Assembly (NCBI RefSeq): GCF_004010325.2
Contig: NZ_SADR02000003.1
Span: forward strand, 298,401-362,400
From: Mesorhizobium sp. M00.F.Ca.ET.216.01.1.1
GTDB taxonomy: Bacteria > Pseudomonadota > Alphaproteobacteria > Rhizobiales > Rhizobiaceae
Reading direction: 5' to 3'
Length of the DNA: 64,000 nucleotides
The notes beneath the pieces were generated by a model. It worked only from the letters and a program-made list of their open reading frames with translations. It was not told where the DNA came from and searched no databases. Both the position numbers and the translations under genes were made by a program. Positions 8,057-16,482 of this stretch are shown here, piece after piece. Each line of letters begins with the position of its first letter. The first letter of the stretch is position 1.

Positions 8057-9427
8057 TCATTGGTTTTGAGCCGCCTGGATCCTGTTGTAGTCATGAATCG
8101 TGCGGCTCAGCCGGCGGCGCAGGAAATTGGAAATATTGTCGAAGATGAAGACGACGAGCAGGATCAGCAGAACCATATAGAAGACGTTGGCCCAATTGGA
8201 ATTGGTGCGCATCGCTTCCCACAGCTTCAGGCCGATACCGCCGGCGCCGACGGCGCCGATGATGGTCGCGCCCCTGGTGTTGGATTCCCATTGGTAGAGT
8301 GTCTGGCTGATGAAAACGGGAATCACCTCCGGCAGCACGCCGTAGCGTTGCACCAATAAGCCGTTGGCGCCGGTCGATTTGATCCCCTCGCGCGGCTTGT
8401 CGTCGATGTTCTCGAGGCCCTCCGAATAGACTTTGCCGAGTGTGCCGATCTCGGTAAAGAAGATCGCGGCGCTGCCGGCCAGCGGACCGGGGCCGAAGGC
8501 GCGGGTGAAGAACAGCGCCCAGATCAGCATATCGACCGAGCGCATGAAATCGAAGAAGCGCTTGAGCACCTGGCTGAGCAGCCCGCTGGGGGTGATGTTG
8601 CGGGCGGCGAAGAAGGCGAGCGGGAACGCGACGACGCCGCCGAGCAAGGTGCCGAGAAACGCCATGACGATGGTCTGCAAAAGCTTCGTCCACACGTCGC
8701 CATGCTGCCATTGGGCGTTGTTCCAGACGTTGTCGGCAGCCAGCGCAATGTTGGATGTGCCCGGCTTGAGCTCGGGTCCAGAGACCAGCAGCGAGGCGAC
8801 CTCGCCCGGCGACTTGCCGAAGAAGGGCGAGCGCGTGTCGAAAACGAAGTTCGCCCAGCCGAGGAAGCGCTTGCGGACCTTGACGCGGTCGACGGTTATG
8901 CGGACCTCGCCGGCAAAGCCCATCCTGGCGACGACCTCGTCGTCATGCGCGGAGATCCAGTCGGGCACCGGGCCCGATATCACGGGCTTGCCGCTGATCA
9001 GCGATACCGGCACCGTCTGGCCATTGGCGACCAGCGTCGCCTCGGCCTTGTCGAAGGTGACGGATTTGGCAGGGCCATCGACCAGGATTGTGAAGGAGCC
9101 GTCCGCATTGGTGATGACCCAGTCGGGGTGAGGGTCGTCGCCAAGGGCGGAGAAACGCGGGTATTTGGGCGTGATTTCGGGCTGGTCGAGGCGGAATTCG
9201 GGCTGCAGGTCGTAGCTGATCCACTGCGTCAGGAAGAGCGGCAGGCGTTCCCAATGAGATTCCCTCAGCACTTGCGGCAGGCTGAAGAACCACAAGGCAT
9301 AGACGAGGTAGAGCAGCGTGCCGGCGAACAGGAACAGTGGGCCGAAGCGCTTGTAGAGCGGGCGCCGGAACACATCCGGATAGCGCTTCTCGATCGACTG
9401 CATCTCGTCGGCGGTCATCGCAGCCAT
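8057..9427 (-). CDS. phnE2: Phosphonate ABC transporter permease, long form
   Basis: 456 aa inner-membrane permease of the PhnE family. TM1 is at about residues 31-51. A long extracytoplasmic region of about 180 residues follows, then the binding-protein-dependent permease core (from about 245) with an EAA-type loop in the C-terminal third. Ordinary PhnE proteins are about 260-320 aa, so the extra N-terminal domain is notable, though two-permease phn systems with one long partner are known in rhizobia. It begins 2 nt after phnE1 stops. It is the last gene of the phn operon. Confidence 0.9.
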   Translation of the reverse strand: MAAMTADEMQSIEKRYPDVFRRPLYKRFGPLFLFAGTLLYLVYALWFFSLPQVLRESHWERLPLFLTQWISYDLQPEFRLDQPEITPKYPRFSALGDDPHPDWVITNADGSFTILVDGPAKSVTFDKAEATLVANGQTVPVSLISGKPVISGPVPDWISAHDDEVVARMGFAGEVRITVDRVKVRKRFLGWANFVFDTRSPFFGKSPGEVASLLVSGPELKPGTSNIALAADNVWNNAQWQHGDVWTKLLQTIVMAFLGTLLGGVVAFPLAFFAARNITPSGLLSQVLKRFFDFMRSVDMLIWALFFTRAFGPGPLAGSAAIFFTEIGTLGKVYSEGLENIDDKPREGIKSTGANGLLVQRYGVLPEVIPVFISQTLYQWESNTRGATIIGAVGAGGIGLKLWEAMRTNSNWANVFYMVLLILLVVFIFDNISNFLRRRLSRTIHDYNRIQAAQNQ

Positions 9428-9429
9428 GG

Positions 9430-10398
9430 TCAGGCGCTCATCAGGAATGCCTGCTCGCCGACCAGCTTGCGGCGAAGCCAGGCGGAGAACTGGTCGACGA
9501 GGAAGATCGTCGTGAACAGGAGCAGGACCAGCGCCAGCGTCTTGGCGCCGAAGCCGCGCGAGATCGAAAGCTTCAACTCCTCGCCGATGCCACCGCCCCC
9601 GACAGCGCCGATGATGGTCGAGATGCGGACATTGATCTCGATTCGGAGCAGCGTATAGGACATGAAATTGGGTAGCACCTGCGGCAAGCCGGCGAAGCGT
9701 ACCCGCTCGAACCAGTTGGCGCCGACCGCCCTTAGTCCTTCCTCGGCGCGCATGTCGATGTTCTCGTTGACTTCGTAGAAGAGCTTGCCGAGCGCGCCGA
9801 TCGAATGCAGGCCGATGGCGATGATGGCGGCGACCGGGCCGATCGAGACAATCGCCGCGAACAGGCCGGCAATGACGATCTCGGGGAAGGCGCGCAGCAG
9901 CTCCATGAAGCGCTTAACGACGAGCCTGAGTGCGGGGCTGGGCGTCAAATTGCGCGCCGCAATGAAGGAGAACGGCACGGCAAAGATGAAGCCGATGAAG
10001 GTGGAGACCAGCGCGACGTTGAGGGTAGTGAGCATCAGCTCGAAATATTCGGGTATGTAAAAACCACCCCAGACATGGACCCGGCCGAGCGGAAAATTGA
10101 ATTCCTGGGTGCCGGTGTCATGCGGCGACGCCACGTCGAACAGCGCTCGCCAGACATCGTTCCAGTCCTTGGGGACGAGCCAGCTCAGGAAATCGAGAAT
10201 ATGCGGAAGCCGGTCGAAAAAATGGCCAGCATTTGCTTCGTCGGCAAACCACATGGTGCCGCACAGCGTTGCAAGCAGCAGACCGATGCCGATTGCGGTA
10301 TAGAGCCGGCGCAAGGACGACTGGCGCCGCCAGGCGTCCGCCGCCTGGCCAGCCGCGTCAGACTGGATTGTTGCTGACAATGTCATGATTGGGGTCAT
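9430..10398 (-). CDS. phnE1: Phosphonate ABC transporter permease
   Basis: 322 aa PhnE-type permease. TM1 is at about residues 35-52, a short periplasmic stretch follows, and the permease core starts near 128 with conserved FSFIAARNLTPS and an EAA loop around GLRAVGANWFERVRFAG. It forms the membrane channel with PhnE2 and is energised by PhnC. An in-frame ATG at 10386 is an alternative start; neither has a clear ribosome site. A strong stem-loop lies between phnD and this gene, so it may be expressed less than phnD. Confidence 0.92.
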   Translation of the reverse strand: MTPIMTLSATIQSDAAGQAADAWRRQSSLRRLYTAIGIGLLLATLCGTMWFADEANAGHFFDRLPHILDFLSWLVPKDWNDVWRALFDVASPHDTGTQEFNFPLGRVHVWGGFYIPEYFELMLTTLNVALVSTFIGFIFAVPFSFIAARNLTPSPALRLVVKRFMELLRAFPEIVIAGLFAAIVSIGPVAAIIAIGLHSIGALGKLFYEVNENIDMRAEEGLRAVGANWFERVRFAGLPQVLPNFMSYTLLRIEINVRISTIIGAVGGGGIGEELKLSISRGFGAKTLALVLLLFTTIFLVDQFSAWLRRKLVGEQAFLMSA

Positions 10399-10410
10399 GA
10401 TCGGGACATG

Positions 10411-10445
10411 AAAAAAGGGCGGCGCTGGAAACGCCGCCCTTTTTT
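10411..10445. terminator. Strong stem-loop between phnD and phnE1
   Basis: A perfect 14-bp stem, AAAAAAGGGCGGCG paired with CGCCGCCCTTTTTT, encloses a 7-nt loop. It is symmetric, so it has a T-run on either strand. In the operon direction it would terminate a fraction of transcripts, or protect the phnD 3' end. Both outcomes make more binding protein than permease. Confidence 0.8.
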
Positions 10446-10454
10446 CAATTGCCG

Positions 10455-11363
10455 TCAGCCACCGATTGCGGCTTTGCGGGCTTCAACGATGACGTTGTAG
10501 AAGTCTGGCTTGACCGGAACGTAGCCAGTGAAATCGCCGCCCTCAATGCCCTCGAAGCAAGCCTTGTCCTTGGTCGGCAGGCTGGTGAAGAAGTTGGCGA
10601 GCTTGGCGGTCGTGTCGGCGCCGAGCGCGGTACGCACGACCAGCGGACCATTCGGGATCAGGCCGGAGCGCCAGACTTCGACGAAGTCGTTGGGGTCGAC
10701 GGCGCCCTTGGCGACTTCCTTGTGGAAAGTGCCGGAGGTGTAGCCGTTCTTGAAGTCGCCGATGCCGGAGGAATCGTCCACCGCGACGTCGACCTTGCCG
10801 TCGCGGACGGCGAGGACGTTGTTTTCATGGCCGCCATTGAACTGGGTCGAGGCGAAGAAGGCTTCGTTCGAGGCGCCGGTGTCCTTTGGGATCTGGGTCA
10901 GCGGGATCAGATAGCCCGAGGTCGAGTCCGGGTCGGCATAACCGAGCTTCTTGCCCTTGGCCGACTTGATGTCGGTAATGCCGGAAGACTTGAGCGCCAG
11001 GCCGATCGAGTAATAGCCGGTAGCGCCGTCGGTCTGCTGGGTGGTGAGGATCGGAGTAACCGCGTTCGGGTCCTTGAGATAGACGCTGGCATAGCCGGAA
11101 GCGCCAAGCTCGGCGAAGTCGAGCGTGCCGCCGAGCAGGCCCTGGATGACGCCGTCATAGTCAGCGGCCGGGAACAGCGATACCTTCTCGAAGCCGAATT
11201 CGGTCTTCAGATGATCGGCGAGGCACTGCCAGTTGCGCAGCCGATCGGCCTCGTTCTCGCCGCCAAGGATGCCGACGCGGAATTCCTTGATATCCTGGGC
11301 GTGAGCGGCACTTGCGGCTATGGCGAGCAACGAAACGGCGCCAAAAACCATCTTTCTAAACAT
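10455..11363 (-). CDS. phnD: Phosphonate ABC transporter substrate-binding protein
   Basis: 302 aa. A Sec signal peptide covers residues 1-22 (cleavage after AHA, mature QDIKEF). The mature protein is a PhnD-type periplasmic binding fold that includes LGASGYASVYLKDPN and the YADPDSTSGYL segment, where serines and threonines contact the phosphonate group in known PhnD structures. GGAGAGAG lies just upstream of the ATG. It delivers phosphonates or related oxyanions to PhnE1/E2. It is flanked by phnC upstream and a strong stem-loop downstream. Confidence 0.93.
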   Translation of the reverse strand: MFRKMVFGAVSLLAIAASAAHAQDIKEFRVGILGGENEADRLRNWQCLADHLKTEFGFEKVSLFPAADYDGVIQGLLGGTLDFAELGASGYASVYLKDPNAVTPILTTQQTDGATGYYSIGLALKSSGITDIKSAKGKKLGYADPDSTSGYLIPLTQIPKDTGASNEAFFASTQFNGGHENNVLAVRDGKVDVAVDDSSGIGDFKNGYTSGTFHKEVAKGAVDPNDFVEVWRSGLIPNGPLVVRTALGADTTAKLANFFTSLPTKDKACFEGIEGGDFTGYVPVKPDFYNVIVEARKAAIGG

Positions 11364-11453
11364 TGATCTCTCTCCTGTTGGTTCCGGCTTCGCGCCGGTA
11401 GCATTCGAATTTTTGACAGATGCCTTTGACGCGGGCGGGCGATCCGAGCGCTC

Positions 11454-12314
11454 TCAGTACCCAGGAAAAGCTGGCTCGAGCGGTCCGGCGGATGCAGCGA
11501 TCTTGGGTTTTCTCACGTTGACACTGGTCGAGGTGATGGCCTCGGAGATTTCGCCGCCATTGCTGTCGGCGCCATAGACCATGCGCACGGCTTCGCGGTT
11601 GAGGTCTTCGGGCGGGCCGTCGAACACAACCTTGCCGGCGGCCATGCCGATGATGCGGTTGCAATAGGTGCGCGCGGTGTCCAGCGTGTGCAGATTGGTA
11701 ACGACGGTGATGCCTTGGCGCAGGTTGATGTCCTGCAGCGAATCCATCACCACCTTGGCGTTGAGCGGATCGAGCGAAGCAATCGGCTCGTCGGCGAGCA
11801 GCACTTTCGGCTGCTGCATCATGGCACGGGCAATGGCAACGCGCTGCTGCTGGCCGCCGGAAAGCGTGCCGGCTGGCTGCAGCGCCGTGCGGGCGATGTC
11901 GAGGCGCTCGAGTGCCGCGACCGCCTCGGCACATTCGGTGCGGGAGAACACGCCGAACAGGTTGGACAGGGTCGAGCGGTGGTTGAGCCGTCCGAGCAGC
12001 ACATTGGTCAGCACGTCGAGGCGCGGCACCAGGTTGAACTGCTGGAAAATCATGGCGCAGTCGCGCTGCCAGCGCCGGAGCGGCGAGCCGCGCAACTGGG
12101 AGACTTCGGCACCGTCGAAGAAGATCGATCCCTGGCTGGGATCGATGAGGCGATTGATCATGCGCAGAAGGGTCGATTTGCCGGCGCCGGAGCGACCGAT
12201 GATGCCGACCATCTGGCCTTGCGGGATCGAGATATCGACATTGCTGACGGCGGTGTTCTTGCCAAACCGGCGGCTAATGCCGCGGATTTCGAGCGTGGCT
12301 GACATTACTGACAT
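11454..12314 (-). CDS. phnC: Phosphonate ABC transporter ATPase
   Basis: 286 aa ABC ATPase. Walker A is [13 protein letters not shown], the signature [14 protein letters not shown], and Walker B KVLLADEP with the following H-loop region. The length and the N-terminal [14 protein letters not shown] block fit PhnC. An in-frame ATG at 12305 is an alternative start. A 180-nt gap with a palindromic element separates it from the DUF1868 gene, so phnCDE may also have a promoter of its own. Confidence 0.92.
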   Translation of the reverse strand: MSVMSATLEIRGISRRFGKNTAVSNVDISIPQGQMVGIIGRSGAGKSTLLRMINRLIDPSQGSIFFDGAEVSQLRGSPLRRWQRDCAMIFQQFNLVPRLDVLTNVLLGRLNHRSTLSNLFGVFSRTECAEAVAALERLDIARTALQPAGTLSGGQQQRVAIARAMMQQPKVLLADEPIASLDPLNAKVVMDSLQDINLRQGITVVTNLHTLDTARTYCNRIIGMAAGKVVFDGPPEDLNREAVRMVYGADSNGGEISEAITSTSVNVRKPKIAASAGPLEPAFPGY

Positions 12315-12442
12315 GGGCAGGTTCCAGTCCAGTCGCAGTTGAAGGTCTGTTAACCCTCGCTAGCGCAGCCGCGTGAACCTGCGGTGTCGGATTGATGTCA
12401 GTTTTGTTACCGCCCACAGGCGCGGGAAAAAGTCCTTTGCTT

Positions 12443-12490
12443 ATGCATGTCGTTGTCCCAAAACCGCGCGCACTTTTGGGCGGCATGCAT
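12443..12490. repeat. Small rhizobial palindromic element
   Basis: Nested inverted repeats: ATGCATG at 12443 with CATGCAT at 12484, and CCCAAAA at 12457 with TTTTGGG at 12474. A second copy with an inserted hairpin lies at 28451-28530. It sits in the gap between the DUF1868 gene and phnC. Confidence 0.7.
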
Positions 12491-12494
12491 AGGA

Positions 12495-13205
12495 TCACCC
12501 GAGGACCAGCAGCTCCTCGAATTGCCTCATGTCCCTGAAGCCGCAGAATGCCGGAGGCCGCAGATCGATAACCGGAGCCTGACGAGCGAGCAGCGACAGG
12601 CAGTCGTCGAACAGGTCCTGCCATTGCGGCGCCCTGTCGTCGTCAAGACGCCAGATCTGATAGGCGAAGGTGATGTGGAACGCATAGTTGTCGTGGTCGG
12701 GGTGCCGATATCCGAACGGCACCGACAGAGCATCGCGCCATGCGCGCATGATGCGCTCATCCTCGTCCGAGGCGCCGGCAACGGTCAGGCCAGTCGGCAC
12801 GACATCGATAACCCTGATCTTGAACGCGCCGCGGCCTTTGAAGCCGTTCAGGCGCTCCAGATAGAGGCGGGTCATGTCGTCGATGCTGGTGTCGAGAGGC
12901 ACGTCCTGCGGCCAGTAGGGAAACCGGCGGCGATATTCGATGATGCCCTGGAACAGCGTCATATGCAGGCTGGAGACCGGGGTGAAAGCCAGACGGTCGG
13001 CATCCGGCATCGCGCGCATCCGTTCGCGCACGTCGAGGACCACCGCTTCGGACGCCGAGCCGCCGACGAGATGGCAGACGACCGTGTTGCCGGGCTCGAT
13101 AAGAAAATCGCCCGTGGCATCATAGCGCGTGCCGAGATGCACGTGAGGGCTCGGATTCGAGCCCGTGAAGAATCCGGCGAGCGACGATTTGGCGGAGTGA
13201 AGCAT
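12495..13205 (-). CDS. DUF1868-type 2H phosphoesterase within the C-P lyase operon
   Basis: 236 aa. Two HxT motifs define the 2H phosphoesterase fold: H81-M-T (SSLHMTLFQG) and H177-I-T (AFHITFAY). Other DUF1868-like blocks are GTRYDATGDF, PGNTVVCHL and FGYRHPDHD. Known 2H enzymes open cyclic phosphates, including ribose 1'',2''-cyclic phosphates in the yeast Cpd1 type. The C-P lyase pathway makes 5-phosphoribosyl 1,2-cyclic phosphate, normally opened by PhnP, and no phnP is visible here. A PhnP-like role is therefore an attractive inference, not shown. The ATG at 13205 has GGAG at good spacing; an ATG at 13244 lacks a ribosome site. Confidence 0.8.
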   Translation of the reverse strand: MLHSAKSSLAGFFTGSNPSPHVHLGTRYDATGDFLIEPGNTVVCHLVGGSASEAVVLDVRERMRAMPDADRLAFTPVSSLHMTLFQGIIEYRRRFPYWPQDVPLDTSIDDMTRLYLERLNGFKGRGAFKIRVIDVVPTGLTVAGASDEDERIMRAWRDALSVPFGYRHPDHDNYAFHITFAYQIWRLDDDRAPQWQDLFDDCLSLLARQAPVIDLRPPAFCGFRDMRQFEELLVLG

Positions 13206-13282
13206 TGCGATCTCCAGTGAAAGACCGCGTCCTGTCCGAGTCATGCGTCAGGGGCATGAAACGAGCGTGCTCGCCGTAGCGT

Positions 13283-13897
13283 TCAACCGTATTTTTCCAG
13301 AAACGCCTCGGCAGAAAGCTCGCGGAAATCGTCGAGCGCGGCGCGCAGCCGGGCATGGTCCCAATCCCACCAGGCGAGCGCCTGATAGCGCTCGGCGGTG
13401 CGGCGGTCGAAGCGCTCGCGGATCGGCTTTGCCGGCACGCCGCCGACGATGGTGTAAGGCGCGACATCCTTCGACACGACCGCGCCGGCACCGACCGCGG
13501 CGCCATCCCCGACGGTGACGCCGGGCAGGATGGTCGAGCCGTGGCCGAGCCAGGTGTCGTGGCCGATGGTGACGCGCTTGGCGCGACGCTGGGCGAAGAA
13601 TTCTGTTTCGTGCTCGGCGTCGTCCCAATAGTCCGAGGCGCGATAGGTGAAATGGTGCAGCGTCGGCCGCCAGGTCGGGTGGTTGGTGGCGTTGACGCGC
13701 ACGCTGGCGGCAATGTTGGCGAACTTGCCGATCGTCGCACACCAGACGGCGCAGTCCTGCATCATGTAGGAATAGTCGCCGAGGCTGCTTTCCGAAACTC
13801 GGCAGCGCTCAGCGATCTCGGTCCAGCGGCCGAGCGTCGAGTCCTCGACTTCCGCCGTCGCGTGGACCAGCGGCGCTTCCGACAGTTTCCTGGTCAT
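13283..13897 (-). CDS. Hexapeptide-repeat acyltransferase of phosphonate operons
   Basis: 204 aa left-handed beta-helix acyltransferase. Hexapeptide repeats run from about residue 20 to 160 (for example [36 protein letters not shown]). The terminal [14 protein letters not shown] is typical of the xenobiotic/chloramphenicol acetyltransferase group. It belongs to the DapD/acetyltransferase-like family that recurs in phn operons and may acylate aminoalkylphosphonates, as the unrelated PhnO does. The start overlaps the phnL stop by 4 nt (ATGA), so the two genes are coupled. The acyl donor and acceptor are unknown. Confidence 0.88.
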   Translation of the reverse strand: MTRKLSEAPLVHATAEVEDSTLGRWTEIAERCRVSESSLGDYSYMMQDCAVWCATIGKFANIAASVRVNATNHPTWRPTLHHFTYRASDYWDDAEHETEFFAQRRAKRVTIGHDTWLGHGSTILPGVTVGDGAAVGAGAVVSKDVAPYTIVGGVPAKPIRERFDRRTAERYQALAWWDWDHARLRAALDDFRELSAEAFLEKYG

Positions 13898-14601
13898 GCA
13901 GCGATTTTTCCAGCGGCGAAGGCGGTTACGTCGATGATGCGGCCGGCAACTGCCTCGCGCACGTCGTGATCGTGGAAGATACCGAGCAAGGCGACGCCCG
14001 CAGCTTTCTTGGCGGCGATCAGTGCAATCACCACATCGCGGTTCCTGGCATCGAGCGAGGCGGTCGGCTCGTCGAGCAGCAGGATCGGATGTTCGGTGAT
14101 GAAGCCGCGCGCGATGTTGACACGTTGCTGCTCGCCGCCGGAAAACGTAGCCGGCGGCAGCGCCCAGAGTTTTTCCGGCAGGTTTAGCTGCGCCAGGAGG
14201 GCGCGTGCCTTGCCGCGCGCATTTTCGCGCTCCTCGCCGCGTTCGACCAGCGGTTCGGCGACGACATCGAGGGCGGAGACACGCGGCACGGTGCGCAGGA
14301 ACTGGCTGACATAACCGATCGTTTGCCGGCGCACGGCAAGCACGGTGCACGGGGTGGCCGAGGCAAGGTCGATCAGCCCGTCCTCGTGCTGGACGATGAT
14401 CTGGCCCTCGTCGACGGCATAGTTGCCGTAGAGCATCTTCAGGATCGAGCTCTTGCCGGCGCCGGAAGGGCCGCCGAGCACGGCGCATTCGCCGGCCCTG
14501 ATCGAGAACGACACACCGGCGACCACCGGCAGCTTGATGCTGTCGCGCAGATGCATGGTGAAGCTCTTGGCGACATCGGAGACAACGAGCGGGGTGGCCA
14601 T
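13894..14601 (-). CDS. phnL: C-P lyase system ABC-type protein PhnL
   Basis: 235 aa. ABC ATPase fold with Walker [14 protein letters not shown], signature [14 protein letters not shown] and Walker [13 protein letters not shown]. It lacks membrane partners and, as in other C-P lyase systems, is thought to act with the PhnGHIJK core rather than in transport. The ATG at 14601 is chosen because GGAG lies about 9 nt upstream; an in-frame TTG at 14616 has no better site. A 211-nt gap filled by an inverted repeat separates it from phnK. Confidence 0.92.
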   Translation of the reverse strand: MATPLVVSDVAKSFTMHLRDSIKLPVVAGVSFSIRAGECAVLGGPSGAGKSSILKMLYGNYAVDEGQIIVQHEDGLIDLASATPCTVLAVRRQTIGYVSQFLRTVPRVSALDVVAEPLVERGEERENARGKARALLAQLNLPEKLWALPPATFSGGEQQRVNIARGFITEHPILLLDEPTASLDARNRDVVIALIAAKKAAGVALLGIFHDHDVREAVAGRIIDVTAFAAGKIAA

Positions 14602-14639
14602 CAGAAAATACTCCAATCGTCATTCGTTTGCGGGCCAAC

Positions 14640-14793
14640 ACCCCCCTCCGGCGTGCCGGCCATCTCCCTCTCAAGGGGGGAGATCGGCTGTCGCATTCGG
14701 TTTCGCCTTTCTCCTACGTCACAAAACGGGCGGGACATAAAAGCTGCCAATCTCTCCCCTTGAGAGGGAGATGGCCGGCACGCCAGAGGGGGG
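14640..14793. repeat. Inverted-repeat pair inserted between phnK and phnL
   Basis: Arms at about 14641-14684 and 14750-14793 are about 44 nt each and almost perfect reverse complements (core GCGTGCCGGCCATCTCCCTC). A spacer of about 65 nt lies between them. The transcript would form a very long hairpin inside an otherwise tightly overlapping operon. It is probably a dispersed intergenic element of the same class as 5821-5946. Confidence 0.8.
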
Positions 14794-14812
14794 TACGCCG
14801 GAGCAAACATCG

Positions 14813-15592
14813 TCAAACCTGTAGTATCGAGGATACAAGCAACTGCGTGTAGGGCGCGCGCGGATCGTCGAGCACGCGGTCTGTGAGGCCGCTTTCGACG
14901 ACGCGGCCGTCCTTCATCACCATCATGCGCTGCGACAGCAGGCGCGCCACCGCAAGGTCGTGGGTGACGACGATGGCCGACAGGCCGAGATCGGTGACAA
15001 GGCCGCGCAGCAAGTCGAGCAGGCGCGCCTGCACCGAGACATCGAGACCGCCGGTCGGCTCGTCCATGAACACCAGCCGCGGCCCGGTTACGAGATTGCG
15101 GGCGATCTGCAGGCGCTGGCGCATGCCGCCGGAAAAGGCGCGCGGCTCGTCGTCGATGCGGTCCTCGTCGATCTCAACCCGTGACAGCCAGTCGACTGCG
15201 GTGGCGCGGATTTTTCCATAGTGGCGGTCGCCCACCGCCATCAGCCGCTCGCCGACATTGGCACCGGCCGAAACCGTCATGCGCAATCCATCGGCGGGGT
15301 TCTGGTGGACAAAACCCCAGTCGGTGCGCATCAGGAAGCGGCGCTCGGCCTCGCTCATGCGGTAAAGCTCGCGGAACTGTCCGTCGCGCATGCGGTAACT
15401 GGCGGTGCCGGAGCTTGGCAGCAGCCGGGTCGACAGGCAATTGAGAAGCGTCGTCTTGCCGGAACCGGACTCGCCGACCACCGCCAGCACCTCGCCCGGC
15501 CACAGGTCGAAGGTGACGTTCTCGCAGCCGACGCGCGAGCCGTAGAATTTCGACAGCGCGGAAACGCGCAGCAGCGGTTCGTCGTCAGTCAT
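14813..15592 (-). CDS. phnK: C-P lyase system ABC-type protein PhnK
   Basis: 259 aa. Walker A is GESGSGKTTLLN, the signature FSGGMRQRLQIARN and Walker B RLVFMDEPTGGLD. PhnK binds the PhnGHIJ core complex in E. coli, and its sequence resembles oligopeptide-importer ATPases, as seen here. The start ATG at 15592 overlaps the phnJ stop by 4 nt. Its stop is followed by a 211-nt gap carrying the long inverted repeat, the only large break in the core operon. Confidence 0.92.
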   Translation of the reverse strand: MTDDEPLLRVSALSKFYGSRVGCENVTFDLWPGEVLAVVGESGSGKTTLLNCLSTRLLPSSGTASYRMRDGQFRELYRMSEAERRFLMRTDWGFVHQNPADGLRMTVSAGANVGERLMAVGDRHYGKIRATAVDWLSRVEIDEDRIDDEPRAFSGGMRQRLQIARNLVTGPRLVFMDEPTGGLDVSVQARLLDLLRGLVTDLGLSAIVVTHDLAVARLLSQRMMVMKDGRVVESGLTDRVLDDPRAPYTQLLVSSILQV

Positions 15593-16482
15593 TGCGCCGG
15601 CTCCATCGTCTCGGGCGCAAGGTGGCCGCGATGGCCTTCCGCCCTCCGCTTCTCGCAATGATCTGTGTCGGAGCAGACGAACATGTGACCGCCAAGGTCG
15701 TCGAGGATGACCTCGTCGAGATAGACGTTCTCGGCCGCGCACAGAGCACAGGGCTGGTCGAAGGTCTGCACCTCGAATGGATGGTCCTCGAAGTCGAGGC
15801 TGACCACCTCGGTGAACGGCGGCACAGCATAGATGCGCTTTTCGCGGCCGGCGCCGAACAACTGCAAAGCCGGCGAGCGGTGCATCTTCGGATTATCGAA
15901 TTTCGGCGTCGGCGACGGGTCCATCACGTAGCGGCCCTCGACCTTGACCGGATAGGCATAGGTGGTGGCGATGCGGCCGTGCCTGGCGATGTCCTCATAG
16001 AGCTTGACATGCATGAGGCCGTATTCCTCCAGCGCATGCATTTTGCGCGTTTCGGTCTCGCGCGGCTCGAGGAAGCGCAGCGGCTCGGGGATCGGCACCT
16101 GGTAGACCAGCACCTGGCCCGCTGTCAGCGGATGTTCGGGAATGCGGTGGCGAGTCTGGATGATGGTCGCTTTTGCCGTCTCGGTGGTCACGGCGACATT
16201 GGCGACCTTCTTGAAGAAGGCGCGGATCGAGACCGCATTGGTGGTGTCGTCGGCGCCCTGATCGATGACCTTCAGCACGTCGTCAGGCCCGATGATCGAA
16301 GCGGTGACCTGGACGCCGCCGGTGCCCCAGCCATAGGGCATCGGCATCTCGCGCGAGGCGAACGGCACCTGATAGCCAGGAATGGCTATGCCCTTGAGGA
16401 TCGCGCGGCGGATCATCCGCTTGGTCTGCTCGTCGAGATAGGCGAAGTTGTAGGCGGCGATGTCGGTTGGTTGTGCGGTCAT
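15589..16482 (-). CDS. phnJ: Carbon-phosphorus lyase, radical SAM PhnJ
   Basis: 297 aa. This is the catalytic subunit that cleaves the C-P bond of ribose-1-phosphonate 5-phosphate by radical SAM chemistry. The diagnostic cysteine pattern C-x2-C-x21-C-x5-C is intact (C245, C248, C270, C276). The first three bind [4Fe-4S] and the last is the position of the thiyl radical cysteine. The length matches the family. It overlaps phnI by 4 nt and phnK by 4 nt, so the subunits are translationally coupled. Confidence 0.96.
   Translation of the reverse strand: MTAQPTDIAAYNFAYLDEQTKRMIRRAILKGIAIPGYQVPFASREMPMPYGWGTGGVQVTASIIGPDDVLKVIDQGADDTTNAVSIRAFFKKVANVAVTTETAKATIIQTRHRIPEHPLTAGQVLVYQVPIPEPLRFLEPRETETRKMHALEEYGLMHVKLYEDIARHGRIATTYAYPVKVEGRYVMDPSPTPKFDNPKMHRSPALQLFGAGREKRIYAVPPFTEVVSLDFEDHPFEVQTFDQPCALCAAENVYLDEVILDDLGGHMFVCSDTDHCEKRRAEGHRGHLAPETMEPAQ

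Noticed and set aside
8046..8066. CTGTCAT near the 3' end of phnE2, considered as a Pho box
   Set aside because: It has no second 11-nt-spaced unit and lies at gene ends, not upstream of a promoter.
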